From Cyclobacterium plantarum (GTDB lineage: Bacteria; Bacteroidota; Bacteroidia; Cytophagales; Cyclobacteriaceae): 64,000 nucleotides of DNA. The stretch spans positions 372,001-436,000 of the forward strand of contig NZ_JAANYN010000002.1 of NCBI RefSeq assembly GCF_011290685.1. The letters are read 5' to 3'. The notes under the pieces were generated by a model. That model had not been told where the DNA came from, made no database searches, and was given only the letters and a program-made list of their open reading frames with translations. The translations under genes were made by a program, and so were the position numbers. The first letter of the stretch is position 1, and every line of letters begins with the position of its first letter. Shown here in pieces: positions 8,520-17,267 of this stretch.

Positions 8520-8770
8520 GGTTGGATTATCGGTCAATGGGTTTGGCCAGGTGAGACGGGGCAGGTCATAAGCCTGCGGAGCACCCCTCACGATTTATCC
8601 CTAAAATCGGTACCACGGCAGCGCGACAAGAAGGAGTCGCTTTGATACCTGTTTGACATCTCCCATGAACAGACAAACTAGAGGAATAACCCATACTTAT
8701 TATTTTATTGAAATATATTTGTGTACCTAAATGGCGAATTCTATCCAAACTTCAATTTACCATCTTTAAT

Positions 8771-9322
8771 ATGAAAATTTCACAAGAACAAACCGAACCA
8801 TTATTAAGCACCTTGAAAAACCGCTTTGAGAAAAATAGGCAGCGCCACCAAGGCCTTGAATGGAAGCCTGTTGAAGAAAAACTGCTGGCCCATCCCGAAA
8901 AACTCCGGTCTCTGCTTTTAATGGAAGAAACGGGAGGGGAACCTGATGTGCTCAATATAACAGATGAAGGGGGACAATTTATTTTTATTGATTGCTCCCC
9001 AGAAAGTCCTAAAGGACGAAGGAGCCTTTGTTATGACCCCGAAGCCCTTGAATCACGCAAGACATATAAACCCAAAAACAGCGCTCTTGGCATGGCAGCA
9101 GAAATGGGCATATCGCTCCTTTCGGAAGAACAATACCAGGCACTGCAACAGTTTGGAAAATTTGATACCAAAACCTCTAGTTGGATAAAAACACCAGCTG
9201 ATATCCGGAAATTGGGAGGCGCCATCTTCGGAGATTGGCGTTTTGGCCGGGTATTCATTTACCACAATGGGGCAGAATCCTACTATGGAGCCAGAGGGTT
9301 TCGGGGGATGTTGAAGGTTTGA
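8771..9322 (+). CDS. DUF4256 family protein
   Basis: The 183-residue product starts at the ATG at 8771; an upstream in-frame ATG at 8708 would add 21 residues lacking conservation. The family pattern is clear: KISQEQTEPLLSTLKNRFEK at the start, FIDCSPESPKGRRSLCYD in the middle, then LGMAAEMGISLLSEEQYQAL and a C-terminal GDWRFGRVFIYHNGAESYY. DUF4256 proteins are widespread soluble proteins of unknown function. No signal peptide or membrane segment is present. It stands alone. Confidence 0.85.
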   Translation: MKISQEQTEPLLSTLKNRFEKNRQRHQGLEWKPVEEKLLAHPEKLRSLLLMEETGGEPDVLNITDEGGQFIFIDCSPESPKGRRSLCYDPEALESRKTYKPKNSALGMAAEMGISLLSEEQYQALQQFGKFDTKTSSWIKTPADIRKLGGAIFGDWRFGRVFIYHNGAESYYGARGFRGMLKV

Positions 9323-9360
9323 TCCACATTAAAATAAATGTTGGTGTTGTTTTTTAAACC

Positions 9361-9510
9361 AAACAACATCCTGAAAAATCTTATTTTAAGCCTACTCGCA
9401 TCTGGAGCATGGTCAATGAAAAAGAGGTAGCCTTTACCTATGAGAATGGCAGGTTAATTTTTGAGTTGGAAAAACTGGGAGATTTTGAGGGGATCGTGAT
9501 GGAAAAATAA
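9361..9510 (+). pseudogene. 3' remnant of a lost gene, resembling the C-terminal beta-sandwich of a glycosidase
   Basis: A 49-codon open stretch ends in a coherent tail (VNEKEVAFTYENGRLIFEL, then EKLGDFEGIVMEK). This alternates strands in the way of C-terminal domains of fucosidases and related glycosidases. A stop precedes it and no start or body of a gene remains. I treat it as the residue of a deletion; the family match is a guess. The rest of the 9323-9628 spacer holds nothing I recognise. Confidence 0.35.
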
Positions 9511-9628
9511 GTTTGTGATTATTTAAACAGCTTTACCAGGTGCGCTGGTTTCCCCTCATGGTCAGCATGGGCAAACGCCATAAAAACAAGACATAAATTA
9601 TAGAACCAGAAAAATCATAGTGGTTTTT

Positions 9629-10762
9629 TCACTTCATGCCCCTCCACCACCTTGACAAGATCTGCGTGCTGTCGTTCAGTATCACCACTTCGCCAATTCT
9701 AGGGGTTACAATCGGGCAATGAAAATTTTCTTCATTGAGGGCTACAATTGTCTCCAAAGGTTCGTCCCAGGGGTGATTTGCCAATTTAAATTTTCCTGAA
9801 TGAACAGGCATGATGCGCTTTGCATTTAGGTCATTTCCGGCTTGAAGTACCTCATGAGAAAACATATGGAGTTCTTTCCACCCTTCATTGTACTGCCCAT
9901 TATCCAAAATAGCTAAATCAAAGCCACTAAATTTCTTACCAAGTTCTTTAAAATGGGTGTCATATCCACTGTCGCCGCCGACATACAAGGTGTAATCCTT
10001 TGATTGTAACACAAAAGACATCCAAAGGGTGTTGCTACGTTTTAGGCTTCGGCCTGAAAAATGCCGGGATGTGGCCGTATGGAGGGTAAAGTTCTCCCCT
10101 ATTTTCAATCGCTCGTCCCAATCTTTTTCCACGATTTTAGCCGGATCATAACCCCAATATTCGAAATGTTCGCCAACTCCCAACCCACAAACCACCTGGT
10201 GGATCTTTGGCTCCAACTTTAGGATGGTGGAATAATCCAAATGATCATAATGGTCATGGGAAATAAGCAGGTAGTCAATTTCCGGAAAATCCTCAACTGT
10301 ATAAATATCAGTTCCTGCAAAGGATTGGGTAGAATAAGGGACAGGGGATGCTCTTCCGGAAAATACAGGGTCCACTAAAAACCGAATCCCATTCAACTGA
10401 ATAAAATAAGAAGAATGACCGAACCATATCAGGATATTTTCATCCTTTGGTACAGCTTTCAGATCAGTTTTTATGCCTGGAACGGTATCCATTGGGCTGG
10501 TTCTTGGAAAATTTTTAAAAATAAATTCCAGCGTTATTTTGGTCATGGAATACCCCTCGGAAAGAAAGGGTGTGTGGTACAAATTTTTAAAGCTACCCTC
10601 TTTATAATTAGGTGATTGCTTTATCCGTTCCAGCCGCTCTCCCTGAGGGGCTTTGCCAAATTGAGGTTGTTGCAGGAAAAGCAGAGCTGCAGTAGCAAAA
10701 ATAACGAGGATGGTAAATGAAATCAGCATAAAGCGTCTAAAAACTGGGATGAATTTGGCCAT
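9629..10762 (-). CDS. Membrane-anchored MBL-fold metallohydrolase (UlaG/NAPE-PLD-like)
   Basis: The 377-residue protein has one N-terminal membrane anchor (residues 9-30). Next comes a metallo-beta-lactamase fold with WFGHSSYFI at 113-121, the metal motif SHDHYDHLD at 168-176, and later ligands in TSRHFSGR, VGGDSGY and PVHSGKF. The arrangement matches the N-acyl-phosphatidylethanolamine phospholipase D / UlaG branch of the superfamily. The membrane anchor suggests a lipid or envelope substrate on the periplasmic side; this is inference. No neighbour shares its direction closely. Confidence 0.85.
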   Translation of the reverse strand: MAKFIPVFRRFMLISFTILVIFATAALLFLQQPQFGKAPQGERLERIKQSPNYKEGSFKNLYHTPFLSEGYSMTKITLEFIFKNFPRTSPMDTVPGIKTDLKAVPKDENILIWFGHSSYFIQLNGIRFLVDPVFSGRASPVPYSTQSFAGTDIYTVEDFPEIDYLLISHDHYDHLDYSTILKLEPKIHQVVCGLGVGEHFEYWGYDPAKIVEKDWDERLKIGENFTLHTATSRHFSGRSLKRSNTLWMSFVLQSKDYTLYVGGDSGYDTHFKELGKKFSGFDLAILDNGQYNEGWKELHMFSHEVLQAGNDLNAKRIMPVHSGKFKLANHPWDEPLETIVALNEENFHCPIVTPRIGEVVILNDSTQILSRWWRGMK

Positions 10763-10814
10763 TTAACAAGTAAGTAAGTAGGTACAGTCTCTTTTCAATA
10801 ATGGGTCTATAAAA

Positions 10815-10880
10815 GATCAAATATTTTACCTCATTGTCGGAAAGTAATTGTACAAACTCTTTGAAGTCTTTGCTTAGCAT
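10815..10880 (-). pseudogene. N-terminal remnant of a nucleotidyltransferase-like gene
   Basis: The peptide LSKDFKEFVQLLSDNEVKYL matches the opening of the DUF6036/AbiEii-type nucleotidyltransferases, which normally continue into a GGYAV motif. Here the frame turns into unrelated sequence and stops at 10737. Only about 22 codons survive, directly upstream of the MBL-fold gene. The match is from memory and the fragment is short. Confidence 0.45.
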
Positions 10881-11158
10881 CTTAAACAAAGTTATTGTAC
10901 TGGTCCCTAAAAAATTCAATTCCATCCAACCTTTCCTGGTAGCATTTTTTAGACCAATAGGAATTATCTGAATTTTTAGCGTCAGAAGATTTAACTTTCA
11001 AAACTTTATCCATTAGGTAAAGGTACCGACTTTTTCATTTCATTTTTATTTTTCTTACAAGAATTGATTTTTTCTGTTTAGAGAACGATCCGGTGTTCTT
11101 ACAACTTAGATCAGGAAGCGTACATCCAGCGCACTGTTTCCAAATTCAAGAAAAAAAT

Positions 11159-11215
11159 GTAAACAAAACTTGACTTTTGTAAAGTTTTGTTTACTTTTGT
11201 AAAGCAAACTTTACA
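11159..11215. promoter_or_regulatory. Nested inverted repeats, probable operator of the Xre unit
   Basis: GTAAACAAAACTT (11159-11171) is the exact inverse complement of AAGTTTTGTTTAC (11182-11194). A second pair, TGTAAAG and CTTTACA, lies at 11198-11215. Both sit immediately upstream of the start at 11224. The unit encodes an Xre-type DNA-binding protein, so these are its likely autoregulatory sites. The rest of 10763-11158 holds only the nucleotidyltransferase remnant. Confidence 0.6.
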
Positions 11216-11223
11216 TAAAAATT

Positions 11224-11625
11224 ATGAAGACAATGAAACTGGAACGAAACAAAAGAATAAAAAAATTAGCCATATGGACCTGGACTTGGGTAGCCACCAT
11301 GGCAATCGCCACTTTTGGACCTGAGTTTATTTGGGACCATCATCCATTTCTGACGCCTTTTGCGATCATCGTTAACTTTGCGAATGGCATCTTAATGATT
11401 CTTGCCAACCGGGACCTGTTCAACCATTTTGATGAACTTGAGAAAAAAATCCATCTTGAATCGCTGGGCATCACCCTGGGTTTGGCTGTCATTTTTGGAA
11501 TGTCCTATTCCCTCCTGGACACCACAAATTTGATCAGTCAAGATGCTCAAATCAGCATCCTGGTCATGTTTATCGGACTAACTTATCTGACCTCAATATT
11601 GATAAATAGTCGACGCTATCAATGA
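11224..11625 (+). CDS. Four-span membrane protein paired with an Xre regulator
   Basis: The 133-residue protein has four hydrophobic segments near residues 15-32, 42-60, 82-100 and 108-127, with a charged loop (FNHFDELEKKIHLES) between the second and third. This is the pattern of small membrane proteins that sit next to YozG-like Xre regulators. Its function is unknown. Its stop codon overlaps the Xre start by 4 bases, so the two are coupled, and the operator-like repeats sit just upstream. Confidence 0.75.
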   Translation: MKTMKLERNKRIKKLAIWTWTWVATMAIATFGPEFIWDHHPFLTPFAIIVNFANGILMILANRDLFNHFDELEKKIHLESLGITLGLAVIFGMSYSLLDTTNLISQDAQISILVMFIGLTYLTSILINSRRYQ

Positions 11626-11816
11626 AAAATAAAATCAGAGACCTACGAACCGCCAGGAATATGACGCAGGAGGATCTTGCTGAAATTATCGGCGTATCCC
11701 GACAAACTATCAATGCGATCGAAAAGGGAAAGTTTGATCCCAGCCTACCCACTGCTTTTAAGATGTCTAAACTGTTTAAACTCCCAATTGAGCAGATGTT
11801 TCTGTTTGAAGAATGA
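11622..11816 (+). CDS. Small Xre-family transcriptional regulator (YozG-like)
   Basis: A 64-residue protein that is almost entirely a Cro/Xre helix-turn-helix: IRDLRTARNMTQEDLAEIIG, then VSRQTINAIEKGKFDPSL, ending LPIEQMFLFEE. Single-domain regulators of this type commonly sit behind a small membrane protein gene and control the pair. The 4-base overlap and the inverted repeats at 11159-11215 support autoregulation. What signal it answers to is unknown. Confidence 0.9.
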   Translation: MKNKIRDLRTARNMTQEDLAEIIGVSRQTINAIEKGKFDPSLPTAFKMSKLFKLPIEQMFLFEE

Positions 11817-11944
11817 ATGTCAATGATGTAAAAAAAAGTAAGGGGGTTTCTTTTGCATTTTTTAAACATTTCCAGGATTCTTCAGAATAATACTTCAAAA
11901 GCATTCCGGATTGAGTAGGAAACCTAAGCCAGGAATTCCAAAAA

Positions 11945-13531
11945 TTAATCACTGGAAAGTTGCTGGGCAAAAACCCAGTCCAGCAAACCTTCGGTATTTT
12001 CAAAGGACTCAGAAATGATATGTCCCTCATCAGCAAACTCAGTATATAAGGGGTTTCCACCAGCTTCATTTAAGGCAGCAATCATCTTTCTGGAACTTTC
12101 CACCGGAACAATACGGTCTTGTGCCCCATGGAATGCCCAGATCGGAACATCCTTAATTTTATGGGCAAAATTTGGATTGCCACCCCCACAGATCGGTACT
12201 GCAGCAGCGAACATTTTAGGTCTGGTACTTATAAAATGCCAGGTACCATATCCCCCCAGTGATTCACCCATCACGTAGCGTCTGGTTTTATCAATAGAAA
12301 ACTCGGCCTCCAGTGAAATTATTGCCTCAAAAACCAGCTCATCCACCACTGGAATATTCGGAACAACGCCCCAACTGGATCCGGGAGGGCATTGAGGTAC
12401 AAAAAGGTAGGCGGGATATTTTTCCCTATTCGAGGGTTTGGCCAGAAACTGGGCTGTCCAGGATCCATCCACCTGGATCAGGTTTTCTGTTCCGGATCCT
12501 GCACCTCCATGAAGCGCAATTACTAAAGGATACTTCTTTTGTGGCGCCGGATCTTCAGGCTTCATCAACCGGTACTTCAGGGTATCCCCATTTTCACTGA
12601 CATAAATTCTTGCATCAAAGGGTTCGGCCAATTTCTGAGCCCTTTGAGGTTGCTGAGCAAACCATTGAACCGTATTAAAAATTTGAGAACCGACCACCAA
12701 AACCAAAATCAAGGAAATAGCACCAATAGCCCCAAAAATGACATTAAAGGTATTTTGAAGCTTGGTTTCTTCATTTACAAACTTAAATCTTTTTAATTCA
12801 GACGAAAAATTCAACAGGTAAAATACCGGAACCAAAAGCCCTATTTGGGCTGCCCATTCTTGGTATGTTTCCAAATTCGATATGCTGCCCGGGTACTGCA
12901 AAGACCAGGTTAAGGTGGTAAAAAGGAAAAGGTCGATTACAAAAATTAAAACCCCTCCCAATTTTAACCAGGGTCGCTCAGCAGCCCGAGAGAGTATAAG
13001 TGTTAGCCCATAAATTATCCCCGAACCTGCCAAAATCAAAAATGTCACAGGTAAATAATTTGAGGTTTCCCTTGACCATAACATTTGGAATACAATTAAA
13101 CCGTAGACAAAAGCAGCCAGGGTAACCAAAGAAAATGACAAAAAGGAATACTGGAATTTCTTATAGTAAAAATACTTCAACAAAATGACGTGATATAAAA
13201 TTGAAGTACCATTCAAAAGCAGAAACCAGTATATAAAGGATTCAAGACCGTATATTTTTGTTCCGATTTGAAAATAGAAATAGGCCTGAACCAGCCCTGC
13301 CAATAGGATAAGACCGCTAAAGAATAGGCTGATTTTGTAAAATGTCTGGTTCATTATTGTTGCTTTAACGGTAAGTTTGGGCTGAGTAAATAAGCTTCCG
13401 AGAACAAAATACAAAAAATAAATTGGAATTAGTTGAATTAACGCAAGGATGGCTTCTTGGTGGGCAAAACGCAACCTGCTACCCCATATAATGGCCTGCC
13501 GTTTAAAAAGACCATTAAATATGCCCGTCAA
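11945..13531 (-). CDS. Polytopic membrane protein with C-terminal alpha/beta hydrolase (esterase) domain
   Basis: The 528-residue protein has about seven membrane segments in its first 285 residues. An alpha/beta-hydrolase domain of the dienelactone hydrolase/phospholipase-carboxylesterase type follows. The catalytic triad is visible: nucleophile in GESLGG (Ser424), Asp472 in AQDRIVP and His504 in DEGHI. ALHGGAGSG at 339-347 is the oxyanion-loop motif. The start is uncertain; an ATG at 13354 would drop one span. The domain should face the periplasm, where it could release esterified groups from sugars or lipids. A fusion of a membrane module to this esterase class is uncommon. Confidence 0.75.
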   Translation of the reverse strand: MTGIFNGLFKRQAIIWGSRLRFAHQEAILALIQLIPIYFLYFVLGSLFTQPKLTVKATIMNQTFYKISLFFSGLILLAGLVQAYFYFQIGTKIYGLESFIYWFLLLNGTSILYHVILLKYFYYKKFQYSFLSFSLVTLAAFVYGLIVFQMLWSRETSNYLPVTFLILAGSGIIYGLTLILSRAAERPWLKLGGVLIFVIDLFLFTTLTWSLQYPGSISNLETYQEWAAQIGLLVPVFYLLNFSSELKRFKFVNEETKLQNTFNVIFGAIGAISLILVLVVGSQIFNTVQWFAQQPQRAQKLAEPFDARIYVSENGDTLKYRLMKPEDPAPQKKYPLVIALHGGAGSGTENLIQVDGSWTAQFLAKPSNREKYPAYLFVPQCPPGSSWGVVPNIPVVDELVFEAIISLEAEFSIDKTRRYVMGESLGGYGTWHFISTRPKMFAAAVPICGGGNPNFAHKIKDVPIWAFHGAQDRIVPVESSRKMIAALNEAGGNPLYTEFADEGHIISESFENTEGLLDWVFAQQLSSD

Positions 13532-13746
13532 CGAACAATTTTGTCCGGTTGATGATCCTTCAGCAACAGAAATGGGGGTTTAACCGATTAATCCAGACTT
13601 AAATAATGGCATTAATATAGTTGCGATAGTTTATATAGCTCGTATTTCATTGTACCTCATTCAGAAAAATCGATTAATACAAATTATCCTTTAGACCTTA
13701 ATAATTTTATGCGTTTTTACGGTCTAATCCTTATCACTTAATCCTA

Positions 13747-14025
13747 ATGATCATGACCCACATCGCCATACCTATCCCAACAGCTCCTGGAAAGCAGGAT
13801 ATCAACATTGAGGTGACCATCAATAACCAAAAGCAATCACTACACTATAAAGTTGAATTGTTTTATTGGGATGATTGTCAGAATCCCCGGGGACACCGTG
13901 CAGATTGCATCTCTGAAATGCTTTCTCATCAGGATCCCAATTGGATGCTCTATTATATTGGTGCACCTACCGAACAATTTGTACCGATAACCTTTGTAGA
14001 AAAAAGAGATTTTAAGATAAAATAG
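13747..14025 (+). CDS. Hypothetical protein, 92 residues
   Basis: The compact, mixed-composition protein has no signal peptide or membrane span. A central cysteine/histidine-containing stretch (WDDCQNPRGHRADCISEML) could bind a metal, but this is speculation. Codon use resembles the neighbouring genes, so I take it as real. An ATG two codons inside is an alternative start. It stands alone, with a long perfect inverted repeat 45 bases past its stop. I do not recognise a family. Confidence 0.55.
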   Translation: MIMTHIAIPIPTAPGKQDINIEVTINNQKQSLHYKVELFYWDDCQNPRGHRADCISEMLSHQDPNWMLYYIGAPTEQFVPITFVEKRDFKIK

Positions 14026-14401
14026 AAAGGTCCCTTGACCTTGTAATTCATTTAGAATATAAGGCGACTAACTTTTCCAAAGTTTGAAACTTTGGAAAAG
14101 TTTAACGAAATACGACCTTATCCAGGAATTTAACCATTGCCCACTGGCGGACAAATTTGTTCGGTTTATAGAAAAGGATAACTGCAAAACATGGCTTTTC
14201 TGACTCTCAGCAAAGATTTCCGGTGGCACGGTACTGGTAATAAAGGTTTAAGCCGGAGGATAGAAGTTTCATGGCAATAGATTTCCAAGTGAAGGCTCCA
14301 GGTGGCTATAAAAAATATTTCTACAAAAAACCCATAGAATTGGACCAATGATTTCGCTAAGGTACTGTGAATGACAATTAAAAATTGCAACCGCTTCAAC
14401 A
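14026..14401. other. Spacer with a perfect 33-bp inverted repeat
   Basis: The only feature is the 16-base-arm inverted repeat at 14070-14102, listed separately. The remaining bases should include the promoter of the permease gene at 14402; no conserved frame is seen. Confidence 0.5.
14070..14102. repeat. Perfect inverted repeat, 16-bp arms around one G
   Basis: AACTTTTCCAAAGTTT is followed by G and then its exact inverse complement. No T-run follows on either strand, which argues against a simple terminator. Internal symmetry (AAACTTTGGAAAAGTT) makes a cruciform or protein-binding site possible. Confidence 0.65.
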
Positions 14402-16819
14402 ATGCTGAAAAACTACATTAAAATCGCCTGGAGAAACCTCCTCAAAAACAAAGGCTACACCTTTATCAACATTTTCGGACTGGGACTGGGAATGGCTTGC
14501 TGTTTTCTGATCTTCACTTATGTGCAGGATGAACTGTCTGTGGATACCTATCATGAAAATAGCGATCGGATTTACCGTATTACTCATGGCAAACTTTCTT
14601 CCCCCGATCAACCAGAAAATGCCGGGGCAAATCCTTTTTGGGTCTGGCACAATGCTGCCATAGGACCTGCGATCAAAAGCTATTTCCCCGAAATTGAAAA
14701 AGTTGTTCAGTTTTCCGGCAGTTCGGATATTTTATTGACCGATGGCGAAAATTCCTATCAGGAAGAGGGTGTGTTTTTTATGGATTCCACCGCTTTTGAT
14801 ATTTTCAGCTGGGAAGTAATCCAAGGTGATCCCAAAACCGCTTTGGTGGCACCTTTCAGCATGGTCATGACAGAGAGTACTGCCAAAAAGTATTTCGGTA
14901 ATGAGAATCCGATCGGAAAAACCTTGAAGGGCAGTGACTCGCCAGGAAGGTCAAACGCCGGTGATTATACGGTAACGGCGGTAATTGCCGACGTACCCGC
15001 CAATTCCCATTTTAGTTTCAACATGCTGCTTTCCCTGAGTACCTTCCGTCAATACTGGCCTGAGGTTTTTGATCGCTGGGGCTATGTGGACTTTTACACC
15101 TATTTTCTGGCAAATGATAACTTTGATCTGGCATCATTTGAGCAAAAAATTCCTGATTTTTTGGCTTCCAGGCAAGATGATCCGCTGTATACCATTAAGG
15201 TCGAAAAGATGGCAGATTTTTACCTGCGATCCGATGCCGACCGGCAACCCGGAGAAACAGGGAGCTTGTCCAATATTTATGTGTTTTCAGTCATTGGCAT
15301 TTTCATTTTGGTCATTGCCATGATCAATTTTATGAACCTCTCAACAGCCAGGTCGATGGAGCGGGCAAAAGAGGTAGGCATACGGAAATCCATTGGGGCA
15401 GAACGAATGCATTTGATTTTCCAGTTTCTGGGGGAATCCATCATCATCGTTTTTTTCGCCATGCTCGCCTCCCTTGTTTTTATATCGGTGGCAACCCCAT
15501 TGATGAATGGGCTGACAGGCAAAGAAATTGTGATCTTTAACTACCTCAATTGGCAAAATGCACCTGTTTTGCTGGTCATCTTGCTTGCTATCGGAGTGTT
15601 GGCAGGTTCCTATCCGGCCTTTGTGCTTTCAGGTTTCAGGCCCGTTCAGATTTTAAAGGGAATATCGGTGACCAACAGCAGTGGGGTAAACCTCAGGAAG
15701 GGGCTGGTGGTCTTTCAGTTCAGTCTCTCCATATTGCTGATAGCTGGGACGATTATCGTTTATTCCCAGATGAACCACCTGCTCAATAAGGATCTGGGTT
15801 TTGATAAAGAGCAAATGCTGGTTTTGGACTACAACTATGATGATGCTGTCAATGCAAAGTCTAGTGCCTTGATTGCAGAATTAGAAGCCCATCCGGACAT
15901 TATTTCAGCAGCTTTCTCGAGAAGCGTTCCGGGCAGCTATTTCCCAAATGCTGGCACGACCATACAACATGCCGATGGAGAAATGACCCAAATTGGTCAG
16001 GCCATCTTTCAGGTTGGAATTGATTTTATCAACCATTTTGACATGGAATTGGTTGCAGGCCGAAGCTATTCAAGGGATTTTCCTTCGGACTCAACCTCCG
16101 CACTGGTGGTCAATGAAGCCGCAGCCAGGCAATATGGCTATGCGAATCCAGCAGACATCGTTGGTAAGAAATTTGAGCAATGGGGAAGATCAGGTGAAGT
16201 GATCGGGGTAGTTAAGGATTTTAATTTCATTTCCTTACACCGAAATATTGAGCCTTTGACCCTGCCTTTTGAAGCCAGAGCAAGCAGGTATTTATCGATC
16301 AAACTAAAACCAGAAAATCTAGGACAAACCGTTGCGGAAGTGGAAAGGATTTGGGGTAGGCTTGCGCCCCACCGGCCATTTATATATAGTTTTCTGGAGG
16401 AAGATTTTGACAAGCAATACCATGCAGATATCAGGTTCAGAAAAATATTTTCAGCATTCTCTGTGCTGGCCATATTGATTGCCTGTATGGGACTATTCGG
16501 GTTGGCAACATATACAGCTGAAATCCGGACCAAGGAAATCGGGATCAGAAAAGTACTGGGAGCGGAAGTTTCGAGTATCGTGACTTTGCTGTCCAGGGAT
16601 TTTATCAAACTTGTACTGGTGGCTATTGTGATTGCGACACCGGTTACCTGGTATGTAATGAATGAGTGGTTGGAAGGATTTGCCTATAGCGTCGAAATAG
16701 CCTGGTGGATCTATCCCCTGGCCGGGATGGTCGCGATCATAGTAGCCATGGCGACCGTAAGCACACAAGCGGTTCGTGCAGCCATGCTCAATCCGGTTAA
16801 ATCGCTGAAAAGCGATTAA
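14402..16819 (+). CDS. FtsX/MacB-type ABC transporter permease
   Basis: The 805-residue protein opens with LKNYIKIAWRNLLKNKGYTF, the standard start of Bacteroidota FtsX-like permeases, and a first membrane span near residue 20-40. A large periplasmic MacB core domain follows. A first FtsX domain has three spans around residues 290-410 (including RAKEVGIRKSIGAER). A second half repeats the plan, with spans near 433-455 and 680-795 (RTKEIGIRKVLGAE). It is a fused double-permease without an ATPase domain, and no ATPase gene is nearby. The transported substrate is unknown; family members move lipoproteins, peptides or antibiotics or act as mechanotransmitters. A paralogue lies at 23575-25992. Confidence 0.88.
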   Translation: MLKNYIKIAWRNLLKNKGYTFINIFGLGLGMACCFLIFTYVQDELSVDTYHENSDRIYRITHGKLSSPDQPENAGANPFWVWHNAAIGPAIKSYFPEIEKVVQFSGSSDILLTDGENSYQEEGVFFMDSTAFDIFSWEVIQGDPKTALVAPFSMVMTESTAKKYFGNENPIGKTLKGSDSPGRSNAGDYTVTAVIADVPANSHFSFNMLLSLSTFRQYWPEVFDRWGYVDFYTYFLANDNFDLASFEQKIPDFLASRQDDPLYTIKVEKMADFYLRSDADRQPGETGSLSNIYVFSVIGIFILVIAMINFMNLSTARSMERAKEVGIRKSIGAERMHLIFQFLGESIIIVFFAMLASLVFISVATPLMNGLTGKEIVIFNYLNWQNAPVLLVILLAIGVLAGSYPAFVLSGFRPVQILKGISVTNSSGVNLRKGLVVFQFSLSILLIAGTIIVYSQMNHLLNKDLGFDKEQMLVLDYNYDDAVNAKSSALIAELEAHPDIISAAFSRSVPGSYFPNAGTTIQHADGEMTQIGQAIFQVGIDFINHFDMELVAGRSYSRDFPSDSTSALVVNEAAARQYGYANPADIVGKKFEQWGRSGEVIGVVKDFNFISLHRNIEPLTLPFEARASRYLSIKLKPENLGQTVAEVERIWGRLAPHRPFIYSFLEEDFDKQYHADIRFRKIFSAFSVLAILIACMGLFGLATYTAEIRTKEIGIRKVLGAEVSSIVTLLSRDFIKLVLVAIVIATPVTWYVMNEWLEGFAYSVEIAWWIYPLAGMVAIIVAMATVSTQAVRAAMLNPVKSLKSD

Positions 16820-17267
16820 AGGTAATCAAATTAAATTCAAATGAAGCTACCAATTAATTTAGTCTACCTCCACGGTTCAGGCCACTAATACGGAATACTT
16901 CTGGTTGTTGATGTGGAAACGGATTAGTCAAAGACTACTTTGCAACTGATCTAAATGATACGGCCCGGGCTACCGGGGCATCACATTAAATCGACTACTT
17001 AGAAACCATTGAATCCAAAATCCGCCTTTGAAGGGGGATTTACTTGAATTGTTATTTCCGTGCCTATTTTAAGGAGGATACTACCCGACAAAAAAAAATC
17101 ATCTAAAATCGAATTCGGTACCGTTAATCTAATGTGTCTTTGGAGCTATCTCGGTTTACAATAATTCTATGGCTATCTTAGCCTTTTCTGTCTTGAGTTA
17201 TTTCAAAAATCATACTAGTCATAAGGCCTTGACTTGACCCTGTGTAAAGAATAGCTACATTTGGTCT
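16820..17267. other. Intergenic stretch, no gene seen
   Basis: This is a spacer between the permease gene and the AraC-type regulator. I find no conserved reading frame, repeat or hairpin of note. It should contain the regulator's promoter. Confidence 0.45.
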
